A stretch of DNA of 64,000 nucleotides from Marinifilum breve (GTDB taxonomy: Bacteria > Bacteroidota > Bacteroidia > Bacteroidales > Marinifilaceae), in assembly GCF_003202155.1 (NCBI RefSeq), contig NZ_QFLI01000012.1:82055-146054 (forward strand). Reading direction: 5' to 3'. The first letter of the stretch is position 1. The number at the start of each line of letters is the position of its first letter. Both the position numbers and the translations under genes were made by a program. Below, piece after piece: positions 8,831 to 17,793 of the stretch. The notes under the pieces were generated by a model. That model saw only the letters and a program-made list of their open reading frames with translations, was not told the origin of the DNA and searched no databases.

Positions 8831-8858
8831 AATTGGGATTTACAATTTTATCCCAATT
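8831..8858. terminator. Hairpin between convergent rsmI and porP
   Basis: AATTGGGAT and ATCCCAATT form a perfect nine-pair stem with a ten-base loop. The flanks are AT-rich without a long T-run. It may serve both strands. The flanking 8752-8780 and 8860-8888 segments are also loosely inverted copies of each other (AATTAACAATGATCAATTA and its complement). Confidence 0.55.
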
Positions 8859-8891
8859 ATTCATTGATCATTATTAATTGCCAATTGCTTT

Positions 8892-9962
8892 TTAGTCTTC
8901 GTGAGAAAACTTCGGACATGAAATAGCCTTATCGCCTAGTTTCTTCACTTTCTGGCGACGTTTAAGCTTGCGAATTTCTCTAGGGTTTGAGTAATTGTAA
9001 TTGAAGGTTAAAGACACCTCTAAACCTCCTCTACTGGATGATGCTACCTGTAAGTCTGAAACGTTGATATCATAGGTTAGCATGATTTTTAATCGCTTTC
9101 TCTCATAACCAAATGCAGGAATTATATCCTGGGTAAATCGATACCACAATCCATAGTGGAAGATGTTGCCCCTGTTTCCAAACAAAGTCATGAAGTTGGC
9201 ACCAGCAATCCACTCATTGGCATTTTTCTCGGTAGTATACATGATTTCAGGCTTGAAATACATTCTTGGACTAATCCTACTTTCGGCACCTGCGTGCAGT
9301 GCAAATCGTCTTTTAAGGTTATTGGTACTATAGTTGATATCCTGACTTTCGTATCGATAAAATGATTCTTTTGGTTCATTGATATGATTTACAGAAGTTC
9401 CCAAGAAATACTTGGTTTTTCCTCTGAAATAAGTCATCTGCATTCCCAAAGAAAAATCCATATAGAATAATGATTGAGAAATAAAATCCTCTCCAGTTTC
9501 TCCTCCTTCCAATTGCTCACCAAATGTCAGCTTACTAAGATCAACCGATTTGTTAATCATTTCAACTCCAATACCTCCATGTAAAAAGAGTGTATTCCCT
9601 GCATTCAAACTCTTGTTAAGAGAAGATGCAAACATTACCTGGGTAGTTTTTAATCCCCCATCACCGGCTTTGTCATTAAAAATCATACCACCAACTCCAA
9701 TCCAAGATGAACTTAGCAATTGGGTTGATAATTTACCATCTACAAAAACCGACTGAGAAACAAAAGGAATGGTAACACTATTCCACTGATTACGATAATT
9801 TATTCCTCCTCGAAGGTTATAATCGGAATTACCTGTAAGTGCTGGGTTTAACAATAATGGGATAGAATAGAATTGAGAAGAGTGTACACGCTGAGCAGAG
9901 AGTTTAAAAACTCCCGAAATTATAATCAACAAGAAAATAAGAATACTCTTCCTCATAAACAC
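8892..9962 (-). CDS. PorP/SprF family outer-membrane protein of type IX secretion
   Basis: This 356-residue protein has a Sec signal peptide (cleavage after KLSAQ, near residue 24) followed by the hallmark start of the PorP/SprF family: SSQFYSIPLLLNPALTGNSD, then NYRNQW. The rest is rich in alternating strands, as in an outer-membrane beta-barrel. In this family SprF is needed for secretion of the SprB adhesin, and PorP-like proteins pair with substrates that carry a type B C-terminal domain. Its partner is the next gene upstream, the 858-residue protein with that domain. The 204-base gap between them holds a hairpin, so it may be transcribed less than the upstream genes or separately. Confidence 0.9.
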   Translation of the reverse strand: MFMRKSILIFLLIIISGVFKLSAQRVHSSQFYSIPLLLNPALTGNSDYNLRGGINYRNQWNSVTIPFVSQSVFVDGKLSTQLLSSSWIGVGGMIFNDKAGDGGLKTTQVMFASSLNKSLNAGNTLFLHGGIGVEMINKSVDLSKLTFGEQLEGGETGEDFISQSLFYMDFSLGMQMTYFRGKTKYFLGTSVNHINEPKESFYRYESQDINYSTNNLKRRFALHAGAESRISPRMYFKPEIMYTTEKNANEWIAGANFMTLFGNRGNIFHYGLWYRFTQDIIPAFGYERKRLKIMLTYDINVSDLQVASSSRGGLEVSLTFNYNYSNPREIRKLKRRQKVKKLGDKAISCPKFSHED

Positions 9963-10038
9963 TCACTTGGGTTTGCCATTTATTCCTAATAGTCATTATA
10001 ATATTGGCATAAAACCCCAAAACAAAAAATATGAAAAT

Positions 10039-10060
10039 GGGTAATATTTCCTTATTACCC
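10039..10060 (-). terminator. Hairpin between the 858-residue surface protein and porP
   Basis: GGGTAATA and TATTACCC form an eight-pair stem with a six-base loop. Read on the minus strand it is followed by a T-rich run. It could end or reduce transcription into porP. Confidence 0.5.
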
Positions 10061-10166
10061 AGACTTTATCTATATCAAGCTTGACAAAATATTTCTTTAT
10101 TTTGGCGCTCTAAATATAACTAATCAATTTTAAATACTATCATCATTAAAATTCGATTGGTCAAAT

Positions 10167-12743
10167 CTATCTTAATATCGTAATGTTACCTGAATTCTGC
10201 ATTTGACTTCCATCTTTAAAGGTAACTTTCAAGAAATACACATAAGCATCCATATCCACATTTTGTCCTTTATAGGTACCATCCCATCCTGCACCTGTTC
10301 CACGATGCATATGAACAGATTGGAATACTGTATGACCAAGTCGGTTTACGATCAATAAACTCATGCTTTGCACCTCTTCCACATCACCTGCAAGTTCTAG
10401 CCTGTCATTCTTACCATCACCATTAGGTGAAAATGCTGTTGGTAAATAAACATTGAATTGACTTCCATTAGTCGATACATTAATTGTATCTCTACCAATA
10501 CAACCAAACTCATTAGTTACCTCTACACGATACTCTCCAGCTTGACTCACTTTAATGACTTGATCAATTTCACTTGGCTTAATTTCAACTCCTGAATTAA
10601 CATACCACATGTATGATACAAAATCATCACCAGCATCTAAATCAACCACCTGACCATTTGTCAATACTATATCATCACCAAGATCTACTTCTGGAGTTGG
10701 GTTGAAAGTAACCTCAACACAATCTTCCTCAGTATTTCCATTCTGATCGGTCACATAAACACAATATTTACTGCTCTTTTCAACATATATTCCTTCCTCA
10801 GTTGATTCCGAAGGAGTCCAACGATAAGTTGCAGTAAAGTCTGCATTATTGGTCTTTATTTCAGGTGTCAAGTAGATTCTCTCTCCCAGACAAACATTAT
10901 CAATATCAGCACCTAAATCAACTGCAAATTTACCTTCTCGTTTGGTAACACTTATTTCATCTGTTCCAACACAACCTTGAGCACTTGTTACACGAACAGA
11001 ATATACATTTTCATCGCTTACGGTAATGATTTGCGTAGTTTCACCGTTTGGCAACCACTCATATGATCCACCAATACCACCATCTCCAGCATCAAGCGTT
11101 GCACTTTCATCATCAAACAGAACGATATCATCGCCCAAATCAACAATTGGTAATGCATGAACAGTAATCGTAACTTGATCTGTTTGTTCATTTCCTGCAT
11201 CATCGCGAACTGTTACCGTATAAAGTCCAGATTCGGTAACTGTTAATGTTGAAGTTATCGCACCATTTGACCATAAATAGGTATAGTTCTGAGATATCGA
11301 TGGATTAGGATCCAAAACAATTTCTTCTCCCACACAGATATCCTGATCATCACCTAATTCAATTGCAAACACATCATTCACACTTGTAATAACAATCTCA
11401 TCTGAAGCCGAACAGCCATTAGCATTTGTAACGGTTACACCATAGGTATTACTTGTGTTTACCTGAATGGTTTGACTCGTTTCCCCTGTAGACCATAAGT
11501 AATCGGCACCAGCATTTCCTGCATCAAGCGTTAAGACCTCAGCATCGGCCAATTGATAATCTGCACCCAAATCAACAGTTGGAGCTTTCCAAACGGTTAC
11601 ATTAACAAATGCCGACGATTGCTTTCCTGTTTTTGTATCGGTTACTGTAACAGAATAAGTACCTGTTTCATTCACCTCCAATGTATTATTAACCGATCCA
11701 TCGGACCATAAATAAGTGTAAGTTCCGTCAAAATCGATTTCTGGTGTTATCACCCTGCTTTCACCCTCACAGAAACTTAAATCTGCTCCTAATCCAACTG
11801 AGAAGGATTCAACAACTGTAACATTCGCATAAACGGTATCACCAGCACAATCAAATGCACTTCTTTCTATCAGTTTCACCTGATAATCTCCTGGAGTTAC
11901 TGCCCATTGAACATCGAAACTCAATTGACTATGGAAGTTGTCGCTTAAACGACTTGTACTTTCATTAAGCACTGTTGCTCCAGCTGGAACAAAAATCTCA
12001 TATTTTTCACTCTTCTCGATGGTTGCAGTATACGCCTGAATGGTTCCAGACTGAATTACTGGTTCGTAATCACCAAATGCAGTATTTGGCAAGGCCATTA
12101 CATCAACCTCCAATGTTTGATTCGCCAAATCTTCCTCAACTGGTATTCCGCTCAAAGTTTTTGCTTCAACAAGCAATATTTCTGCCCTGTGCGTTTTACC
12201 GGTTGTATTCGGTATCTCCAAATCAAACGTAAATGAATTGGTATAAATTTCATCTGCCCCTTCTGGCAATTCTGCCGGAGCTCTATCAATAGAATACTTA
12301 AATGTCCAAGGTTTAGGTCCGGTATAATTAACCGTTACGCTAAGCTTACCATTTGTATCCCCACCATTGTTCATAGCACAAACATATGGCACCTCAAGAT
12401 CTTCGAATACTGCTGTAGGAGATGCATCGTCTACCACAACAAGCATGGTTAACGCTTCCCCGAAACAGTGTGTTCCCAAATCTTCAGGATAAACTTTTAC
12501 TTCATAAGTTCCCGGATTATTAAACTGATAATCTCCCGACTCAAATGTATTTGATGCCAAGTAAGCAACAGATCCATTCGATGTATTGGTTATCGACCAA
12601 TGATACTTGTATGAAGCATTTTCATCAACCTTAAAATTAAGCTTTGTTCCTTTTACCACATACTGCTGCGCCACAGCCGCTAATCCTCCCATGAGGATCA
12701 GCAGTGCGGTAAGCAGTGTTTTATGTAGTAAGGTTTTGAACAT
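10167..12743 (-). CDS. Multi-Ig surface protein with T9SS type B sorting domain
   Basis: This 858-residue secreted protein has a signal peptide ending at VAQ near residue 26. Residues of about 27-220 match the two-domain plan of the six small proteins encoded just upstream: YKYHWS, then G-Y, then a cysteine at 93 and another at 122. Several Ig/PKD-like repeats follow, each opening with D-LGADL-like sequence and a cysteine (for example LGADLSFCEGE) and joined by linkers such as VHALPIVDLGD. The last 96 residues form a gliding-motility-type C-terminal domain, YLPTAFSPNGDGKNDR at the start and NSGNITILR at the end. This domain directs export by T9SS and, in its type B form, depends on a SprF-like protein, here PorP next door. 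I infer an anchor or base role for the cluster. Confidence 0.92.
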   Translation of the reverse strand: MFKTLLHKTLLTALLILMGGLAAVAQQYVVKGTKLNFKVDENASYKYHWSITNTSNGSVAYLASNTFESGDYQFNNPGTYEVKVYPEDLGTHCFGEALTMLVVVDDASPTAVFEDLEVPYVCAMNNGGDTNGKLSVTVNYTGPKPWTFKYSIDRAPAELPEGADEIYTNSFTFDLEIPNTTGKTHRAEILLVEAKTLSGIPVEEDLANQTLEVDVMALPNTAFGDYEPVIQSGTIQAYTATIEKSEKYEIFVPAGATVLNESTSRLSDNFHSQLSFDVQWAVTPGDYQVKLIERSAFDCAGDTVYANVTVVESFSVGLGADLSFCEGESRVITPEIDFDGTYTYLWSDGSVNNTLEVNETGTYSVTVTDTKTGKQSSAFVNVTVWKAPTVDLGADYQLADAEVLTLDAGNAGADYLWSTGETSQTIQVNTSNTYGVTVTNANGCSASDEIVITSVNDVFAIELGDDQDICVGEEIVLDPNPSISQNYTYLWSNGAITSTLTVTESGLYTVTVRDDAGNEQTDQVTITVHALPIVDLGDDIVLFDDESATLDAGDGGIGGSYEWLPNGETTQIITVSDENVYSVRVTSAQGCVGTDEISVTKREGKFAVDLGADIDNVCLGERIYLTPEIKTNNADFTATYRWTPSESTEEGIYVEKSSKYCVYVTDQNGNTEEDCVEVTFNPTPEVDLGDDIVLTNGQVVDLDAGDDFVSYMWYVNSGVEIKPSEIDQVIKVSQAGEYRVEVTNEFGCIGRDTINVSTNGSQFNVYLPTAFSPNGDGKNDRLELAGDVEEVQSMSLLIVNRLGHTVFQSVHMHRGTGAGWDGTYKGQNVDMDAYVYFLKVTFKDGSQMQNSGNITILR

Positions 12744-12753
12744 TTATTCTATA

Positions 12754-13455
12754 TTAAAATTTTATACCACCTGTAATTCTTGGTTTTGGCAATACTGTAA
12801 TTGTTCTTGTTTTATCAGCATCATCAGCAGGTAAACCAACTGAAGCACCATCCTTAGTTTTAGCACTAACAATTACAACTTTGTAAACAGCATCTGTAGT
12901 ACCATCGTTGATAAATTCATTTGGCACATCTAATTGATCTATTGCACTCAAACCTTTTACTTCCACATCAAGTCCAACTTGTGTACCAGTTGGATCCAGA
13001 ACTCTATAAATCAAATCATATGGAGCTAAACCTCCAGAAAACTCAACCGCAAATGAACTATTTCCTCCACTAGCTCCACCGCCAAAAACATTTCCATCTA
13101 AATCAGAACAGGTTTGTGCATCGTCGGCTGCTGCAAATAATACTGAAGCTTGACCTAATACTTCTACAGAAATGGTTTCAGTTTCCGAAATACAGTTCGT
13201 TGCATCCGTAGCAAAAACAGTAATATTATATGTTCCCTTAACTTGATTCCAATCAACAGTTATAGAGTTTCCTGTAACTGCACTTACATCAGTATTGGTA
13301 CCAGCAGCGTCTACAGTCCAAGTGTACTTATATCCCGCTACAGGATCAACTGTATAAGTATGGCTAGTACCCAAGGTAACTTGTTGGTCAGCCTGTGCAC
13401 TAGCAAAGTGCACAAGACCAAATGTTAAAACGAATAATAGATATAATTTTTTCAT
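12754..13455 (-). CDS. Two-cysteine PKD-like secreted protein, paralogue 6
   Basis: This 233-residue protein has a signal peptide cleaved after ASAQ (about residue 21). Domain 1 shows the shared pattern GTSHTYTV, YKYTWTV, VDWNQVKGTYNITV and a cysteine before the last strand (NCISETE). Domain 2 starts with a second cysteine in QTCSDLDG and ends in a strand DKTRTITV followed by the tail LPKPRITGGIKF. The two cysteines are the only ones in the mature chain and may form a disulphide across the domain junction. There is no T9SS sorting domain. It is the last of six tandem paralogues and lies ten bases before the 858-residue anchor candidate. The function is unknown; I infer a surface-fibre subunit. 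Confidence 0.85.
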   Translation of the reverse strand: MKKLYLLFVLTFGLVHFASAQADQQVTLGTSHTYTVDPVAGYKYTWTVDAAGTNTDVSAVTGNSITVDWNQVKGTYNITVFATDATNCISETETISVEVLGQASVLFAAADDAQTCSDLDGNVFGGGASGGNSSFAVEFSGGLAPYDLIYRVLDPTGTQVGLDVEVKGLSAIDQLDVPNEFINDGTTDAVYKVVIVSAKTKDGASVGLPADDADKTRTITVLPKPRITGGIKF

Positions 13456-13480
13456 ATTATTATAGTTTATTGATATATCA

Positions 13481-14209
13481 CTATAAAATTGTAATAGTTG
13501 GTTTCGCTGGAATTGGGTGAACTGTAATAACTAACTTATCAGCATCGGCATCCGGAGTAAAGATTACACCATTCGCATCTTTGATTTGTACAATTGTTAC
13601 TGTTACACTAGTAAATGCAGGAGTGACTGGATTTACAACATCCATACCAGGAATTGTAAACTTATTATCAGTTCCAATAGTTGCAGTATAATCGTTCGTT
13701 CCAACTTTATATTGAACTTCCATACCATAATATGAAGTTGCAGGTGCAGTGCCACCAAGTGTTACATCAAGAGTAATTTCCATTCCTGAAGCAATATTTG
13801 CATCATCAGCACAATAAACATTTTCTGTTCCCGCATTAAATGCCACAACATAATCATTATTCGCAACATCAACCTTAATCACAAAGTCATTGGTACACAG
13901 GGTTGTTTTATGCTCTGCTGTAACTCTCACATAGAAAGTACCAGCAGTTTTCCATGTTATATTCTTACTATAACCTACGGCAGGAGTAACATCAATTAAC
14001 GCATAATCATCAGTATCTGCATCTGCTCCTAAATTATCTAATACTTCCCAAGTCCAATTATGATTTGGATCTTCAGGCACAGTATAGGTGAAATTACCAC
14101 CGACAACCACAGGATCTTGCTCTGCATCATGAGTAACCTGAGCATTAACAGTTCCACATATTCCAATGCTAAAAATTGCAAACAATAAAAGCTTTTGTAA
14201 CTTTTTCAT
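13481..14209 (-). CDS. Two-cysteine PKD-like secreted protein, paralogue 5
   Basis: This 242-residue protein has a signal peptide ending at VNAQ (about residue 24). Domain 1 reads GGNFTYTV, HNWTWEV, ITWKTAGTFYVRV and then TLCTND with the first cysteine. Domain 2 begins VVAFNAGTENVYCADD with the second cysteine. The chain ends ADKLVITVHPIPAKPTITIL: a last strand, a proline linker and an extra short strand. The same linker type joins Ig domains inside the large proteins here, which is why I think the chain stops at the start of a missing next domain. It is part of the minus-strand run, with 13 and 25 base gaps to its neighbours. No enzyme motif is visible. Confidence 0.85.
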   Translation of the reverse strand: MKKLQKLLLFAIFSIGICGTVNAQVTHDAEQDPVVVGGNFTYTVPEDPNHNWTWEVLDNLGADADTDDYALIDVTPAVGYSKNITWKTAGTFYVRVTAEHKTTLCTNDFVIKVDVANNDYVVAFNAGTENVYCADDANIASGMEITLDVTLGGTAPATSYYGMEVQYKVGTNDYTATIGTDNKFTIPGMDVVNPVTPAFTSVTVTIVQIKDANGVIFTPDADADKLVITVHPIPAKPTITIL

Positions 14210-14222
14210 ATCAAATTAGATT

Positions 14223-14924
14223 TTAGTTTTTTACAGTAATCACAGGTTTTGCAGGTAAAGCATATATAGTTCTTACATGAACTTCTTTTCCTCCAATAAT
14301 ATTGAGTGTTCCACCATATTTATTGGTAGCACTAATTATTGTTATATTATTAATTGTTTCTTTATTTTCATCTTCAATAATGCCTAATACATTAAGCATT
14401 TTGTCTGCATATGTAATTGTCGCAGTACGGTCTGCAGCATCACCATCTAAACGATAGTTCACCGTAACTGGATATTGAGATTCGGCCAATTCAGTTCCCG
14501 AATCAAACATTGCTATCAATTCTGTAGCAAAACTATTGTCAGCATCAGCACAGTCATCTGATGCCAGTTCTTTAAATTCTATGGTTGGCGTAGTAACTAC
14601 ACTTACCTTATGTGCTTTTAAATTTTGGCAAGGCCCAAATTCTTCAATGACCAAAATATAATCGCCTGCTTGTTTCCAATTAATTTCAACCTCTTTCGAA
14701 GTTTTCCCAGAAACAAATTCAACAATACTTGAATTTATAATTTCTGTATTCAGATCTGTCATCGCAAAAACAGACCACTGATAAGTACTTCCTATATGCT
14801 CATCAACAGAGTAGGTGCGTACTTCCTTTTCAAATACGACAAAGGTATCCTGGGCCGTGACTTTTGTCACGGCCAGGATCATGAATATCATGAACAGAAT
14901 TCCTTTATGTATTTGATTTCTCAA
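14223..14924 (-). CDS. Two-cysteine PKD-like secreted protein, paralogue 4
   Basis: This 233-residue protein has a signal peptide ending at VTAQ (about residue 25). Domain 1 has VRTYSV, STYQWSV, INWKQAGDYILVIEEFGPC with the first cysteine. Domain 2 has the second cysteine in SDDCADADNS. The tail is VRTIYALPAKPVITVKN, closest to that of the 242-residue neighbour. It has no other cysteine in the mature part and no sorting domain. Gaps of 13 and 17 bases to its neighbours support one transcript. Sequence identity with the other paralogues is low by eye outside the W, G-Y and C positions, so the duplications are old or under strong divergence. Confidence 0.85.
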   Translation of the reverse strand: MRNQIHKGILFMIFMILAVTKVTAQDTFVVFEKEVRTYSVDEHIGSTYQWSVFAMTDLNTEIINSSIVEFVSGKTSKEVEINWKQAGDYILVIEEFGPCQNLKAHKVSVVTTPTIEFKELASDDCADADNSFATELIAMFDSGTELAESQYPVTVNYRLDGDAADRTATITYADKMLNVLGIIEDENKETINNITIISATNKYGGTLNIIGGKEVHVRTIYALPAKPVITVKN

Positions 14925-14941
14925 TTAAATACGTGTTATTT

Positions 14942-15877
14942 TTAGTTAGATCCAATTCCTGAAGTAGATGGACGTGCAGGAACATTCTGCTTTTTATCAA
15001 CATCAGCAGGTAATTTTGCTGAAGCAGCTTCTTGTGTACCAGACACCAGTTTAACGGTAACATCATGAGCTGTGATTCCTTCAAAAGCAGTTCCATTAAC
15101 TAATTCCACCTTAATAATGACTGTAGATGCATTAGCTGTGTTTGTAATAGGCTGAGTTGCATCATCACCATCTGAATAATTAATTAGGTCAGAATAAGTA
15201 ACTCCCCCATCTGTACTATAAGTAGCCTTAACAGTTTCTGTGAAATTATCATTTACATCGATATTATAACCTAACACATAATCTGCAGCGTCAATATTCG
15301 TAGCATCTACCTTATAATATAATGCAGTAGTACCATAATTGTATTCTACTTTACCATCTCCATCAAGAGAAAGAGCCACATTTGGAGCACAAACCTTCAA
15401 ATCGTCAGCAGCAGCTGTAACTAGATCCGCAGCAGTAACATTCGCAATAGCCAATTGGAAATCACTAAATGGAGTAATAATTTCAGCTTTATGATTTGTA
15501 CATCCATTGTCCTTGTCTGTTTCAATAATATGCAAATAATATGTAGATCCTGCAGAAGCTGCCTGCCATGTAATATTTACTGCAAATAAATCTACAGTAG
15601 CAGTATTATAATCTTCTGCAAATGCAAACTCATTGAAACCAGGTGCACCTATATCTATAGCCGTACCATCAATAGTTGACGTTAAGTACCAAGTATAACT
15701 ATTTCCTTTACCTTCTTCTTGTATGGAACCATCAACATTGGCATTAACCCAATATTTATGGGGTGTACCTATTGCAGGAGTTGTTCCTGAATTTGTTTGT
15801 GCAAAAGCTGAACTTGATAGTCCAACCAAAGCAATAATTGCAATGCATAAATTTCTTATTCTTTTCATGATATTCAT
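14942..15877 (-). CDS. Two-cysteine PKD-like secreted protein, paralogue 3
   Basis: This 311-residue protein starts MNIMKRIRN with a signal peptide ending at AFAQ (about residue 27); the second methionine at residue 4 is an equally good start. Domain 1 shows IGTPHKYWV, NSYTWYL, VNITWQAASAGSTYYLHI and the first cysteine in DNGCTNHK. Domain 2 holds the second in LKVCAPN. The tail is NVPARPSTSGIGSN. It is longer than paralogues 4-6 because of inserts in domain 2. The last part, rich in alanine and lysine before the tail, is less strand-like than in its relatives. The function is unknown; it is a member of the tandem family. Confidence 0.83.
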   Translation of the reverse strand: MNIMKRIRNLCIAIIALVGLSSSAFAQTNSGTTPAIGTPHKYWVNANVDGSIQEEGKGNSYTWYLTSTIDGTAIDIGAPGFNEFAFAEDYNTATVDLFAVNITWQAASAGSTYYLHIIETDKDNGCTNHKAEIITPFSDFQLAIANVTAADLVTAAADDLKVCAPNVALSLDGDGKVEYNYGTTALYYKVDATNIDAADYVLGYNIDVNDNFTETVKATYSTDGGVTYSDLINYSDGDDATQPITNTANASTVIIKVELVNGTAFEGITAHDVTVKLVSGTQEAASAKLPADVDKKQNVPARPSTSGIGSN

Positions 15878-15972
15878 TGTTTTACTGATTACTTTTATTA
15901 TAAATTGGATCTTTTCTAAATTCCTTAATAATCTTCCCAGAAAATCTGGGAAGATTAATTTTTAAACTTTAT

Positions 15973-16893
15973 TTAATCAAAAGAAATATCTGTTGTGTTT
16001 GGAGAAGCTGTAATTACGTAAGCTGTTCCAAGTGTATTGTTTCCATCTTTTGCTGCCAACTCCATGTTATTCGTACCTCCTGTAACAATGTAAGGTGTTG
16101 TTGATGTTGCAGTAAGATTTAATGTGATATTATTGGCTGGTGACGGACCTGGTGTATTATCAACAGTAACTTTTAATATGATTTTTGGATGATTTCCTGT
16201 TACAATAACTTTACCTGCTGTCCCTACATCAACACCTGCGGTTACAGCTTCTACAACTGCAGAATTTGTTCCTGTAGCATTGTTTTCTGTAATGGTATAG
16301 TCAAATCCCCAATTGCCTGTCCAATCTTGATTATCAGTTTTCATTGTAAATGCAAAATATCTTACTGATTTTCCAAAGTCTGTACTTCCTCGAGGAATAA
16401 TTTGTCCCGACATATCATTACATGATGTTAATTCTGTCACATCTGAACCATCCGCTTCAACAGCAGCAATGCTTAAATCCAGTTCTCCTGCTGTAACCGA
16501 AATCCAAATTCTACGCAATGTAGAACAAGCTCCTGTTCCTGCATTTGTTTCAGCAACTTCAACTAAATAATTCCCTGTTTGTAACCACTGAATTTGAACA
16601 GTGTTAATATCTGTCCCAGTACTAGTGCTTACAAATGTATATTCATTAGTAGAAGAAGCTAAATCGTCATTGCCATCCGTATCTATATCAACAGGAGCTC
16701 CACTAGCATCCGCTTTATATACTAACCATGTGTATGTATTTCCAACATGATCACCCAAATGCTTACCATCTGTATCTACATTTACTTTAAAATTATGTGT
16801 CGAACCAACCGACTGAGTATCATCTTGTGCAACCGCAACAATACTACCCAAGGAGAAAATTAAAGCTAAACTAAATTTTATCAGTTTTTTCAT
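15973..16893 (-). CDS. Two-cysteine PKD-like secreted protein, paralogue 2
   Basis: The frame is open from 16929, but the methionine at 16893 gives the standard short signal peptide (MKKLIKFSL, ending at AVAQ) and a spacer to the previous stop like that of the other genes, so I prefer it; the protein is then 306 residues. Domain 1 has VGSTHNFKV, NTYTWLV, IQWLQTGNYLVEV and the first cysteine in TGACSTLRR. Domain 2 has the second in LTSCNDMSG. The chain ends AYVITASPNTTDISFD, a less typical tail without the second proline. No T9SS domain is visible. The 95-base gap to paralogue 3 is the widest in this run and contains an imperfect hairpin around CCCAGAAAATCTGGG. Confidence 0.83.
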   Translation of the reverse strand: MKKLIKFSLALIFSLGSIVAVAQDDTQSVGSTHNFKVNVDTDGKHLGDHVGNTYTWLVYKADASGAPVDIDTDGNDDLASSTNEYTFVSTSTGTDINTVQIQWLQTGNYLVEVAETNAGTGACSTLRRIWISVTAGELDLSIAAVEADGSDVTELTSCNDMSGQIIPRGSTDFGKSVRYFAFTMKTDNQDWTGNWGFDYTITENNATGTNSAVVEAVTAGVDVGTAGKVIVTGNHPKIILKVTVDNTPGPSPANNITLNLTATSTTPYIVTGGTNNMELAAKDGNNTLGTAYVITASPNTTDISFD

Positions 16894-16935
16894 AAGGCTT
16901 AATATTCTTTTAAAATTGTTTTCTTTCATTTAAAA

Positions 16936-17757
16936 CTAGTTCACAACAATAATCGGTGTTGTAGCAGGAACAGCATTAATATTATATGACATCACATTAT
17001 TTAAAGCGATATTCGCAGCAGATTCAGACGTACCCGAACCATCTTTCGCATCAGAAACCGTAAGCTTCAATATAACATCTGGATCTTGACCATTATTTGC
17101 AGTCTGCTTATTCGTATTATATGTAACTGTAATTGTTGCAACATTACTCTCTGTTGCTGTAGGCGCAGCACCTGCAACAGTATAAACACCAGAAGCCTCA
17201 GTTGCTCCAGAAACAGCAACATCGTATCCATCAAAACCAACCGCTCCAGTTATATCAAATTTAAATGTCCAATCTTTTGTAAGATCTCCACCTTCCATCT
17301 TAACGTTAAATACTCTTTGTGTCTGTCCAAAAACATCATTTGCATTAGATCCGTCACTTCCTTCATCTTTTACTGGATTAGATATACCTGCACAACCATC
17401 TGCATTTCCAACAATCGAAGCAATTACATTAAAATTATTTGCTACAACTTTAACAGGGAATTTTCTTATTGTAGGACAAGCATCACCTGACGATCTTTGT
17501 TCAGTTAATACAAGAGTGTAGTCTCCAATAGATTTCCACTTTACAGAAACTGTTTCCTTATCTGTATCTCCTACGAATTCGTAACCACCAGCATCTCCTT
17601 CAATTGTCCATGCTAATGCAGTAGTCAAGGTTGCACTTTTTGTAACACGGTACGAATGAGTAGAACCTTCAAAAGGCTCAGCTCCAGTATTCTGTGCCTG
17701 CACTCCAATTCCTGCAAACACAAACATCATTACTAATAATAATCGTAGCTTTTTCAT
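16936..17757 (-). CDS. Two-cysteine PKD-like secreted protein, paralogue 1
   Basis: This 273-residue protein has a signal peptide ending at VQAQ (about residue 22). Domain 1 reads EGSTHSYRV, TALAWTI, VSVKWKSIGDYTLVL and the first cysteine in GDACPTIRK. Domain 2 starts NFNVIASIVGNADGC with the second cysteine. The chain ends SYNINAVPATTPIIVVN. It is the first small protein after the 1301-residue adhesin, 36 bases downstream, and the clearest example of the tandem family together with paralogues 4 and 5. I see no enzymatic motif; the strand-rich, cysteine-paired design suggests a structural surface subunit. Confidence 0.85.
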   Translation of the reverse strand: MKKLRLLLVMMFVFAGIGVQAQNTGAEPFEGSTHSYRVTKSATLTTALAWTIEGDAGGYEFVGDTDKETVSVKWKSIGDYTLVLTEQRSSGDACPTIRKFPVKVVANNFNVIASIVGNADGCAGISNPVKDEGSDGSNANDVFGQTQRVFNVKMEGGDLTKDWTFKFDITGAVGFDGYDVAVSGATEASGVYTVAGAAPTATESNVATITVTYNTNKQTANNGQDPDVILKLTVSDAKDGSGTSESAANIALNNVMSYNINAVPATTPIIVVN

Positions 17758-17793
17758 AGCATTTAAATATTTATTTGTTTATTATTTCTCTTA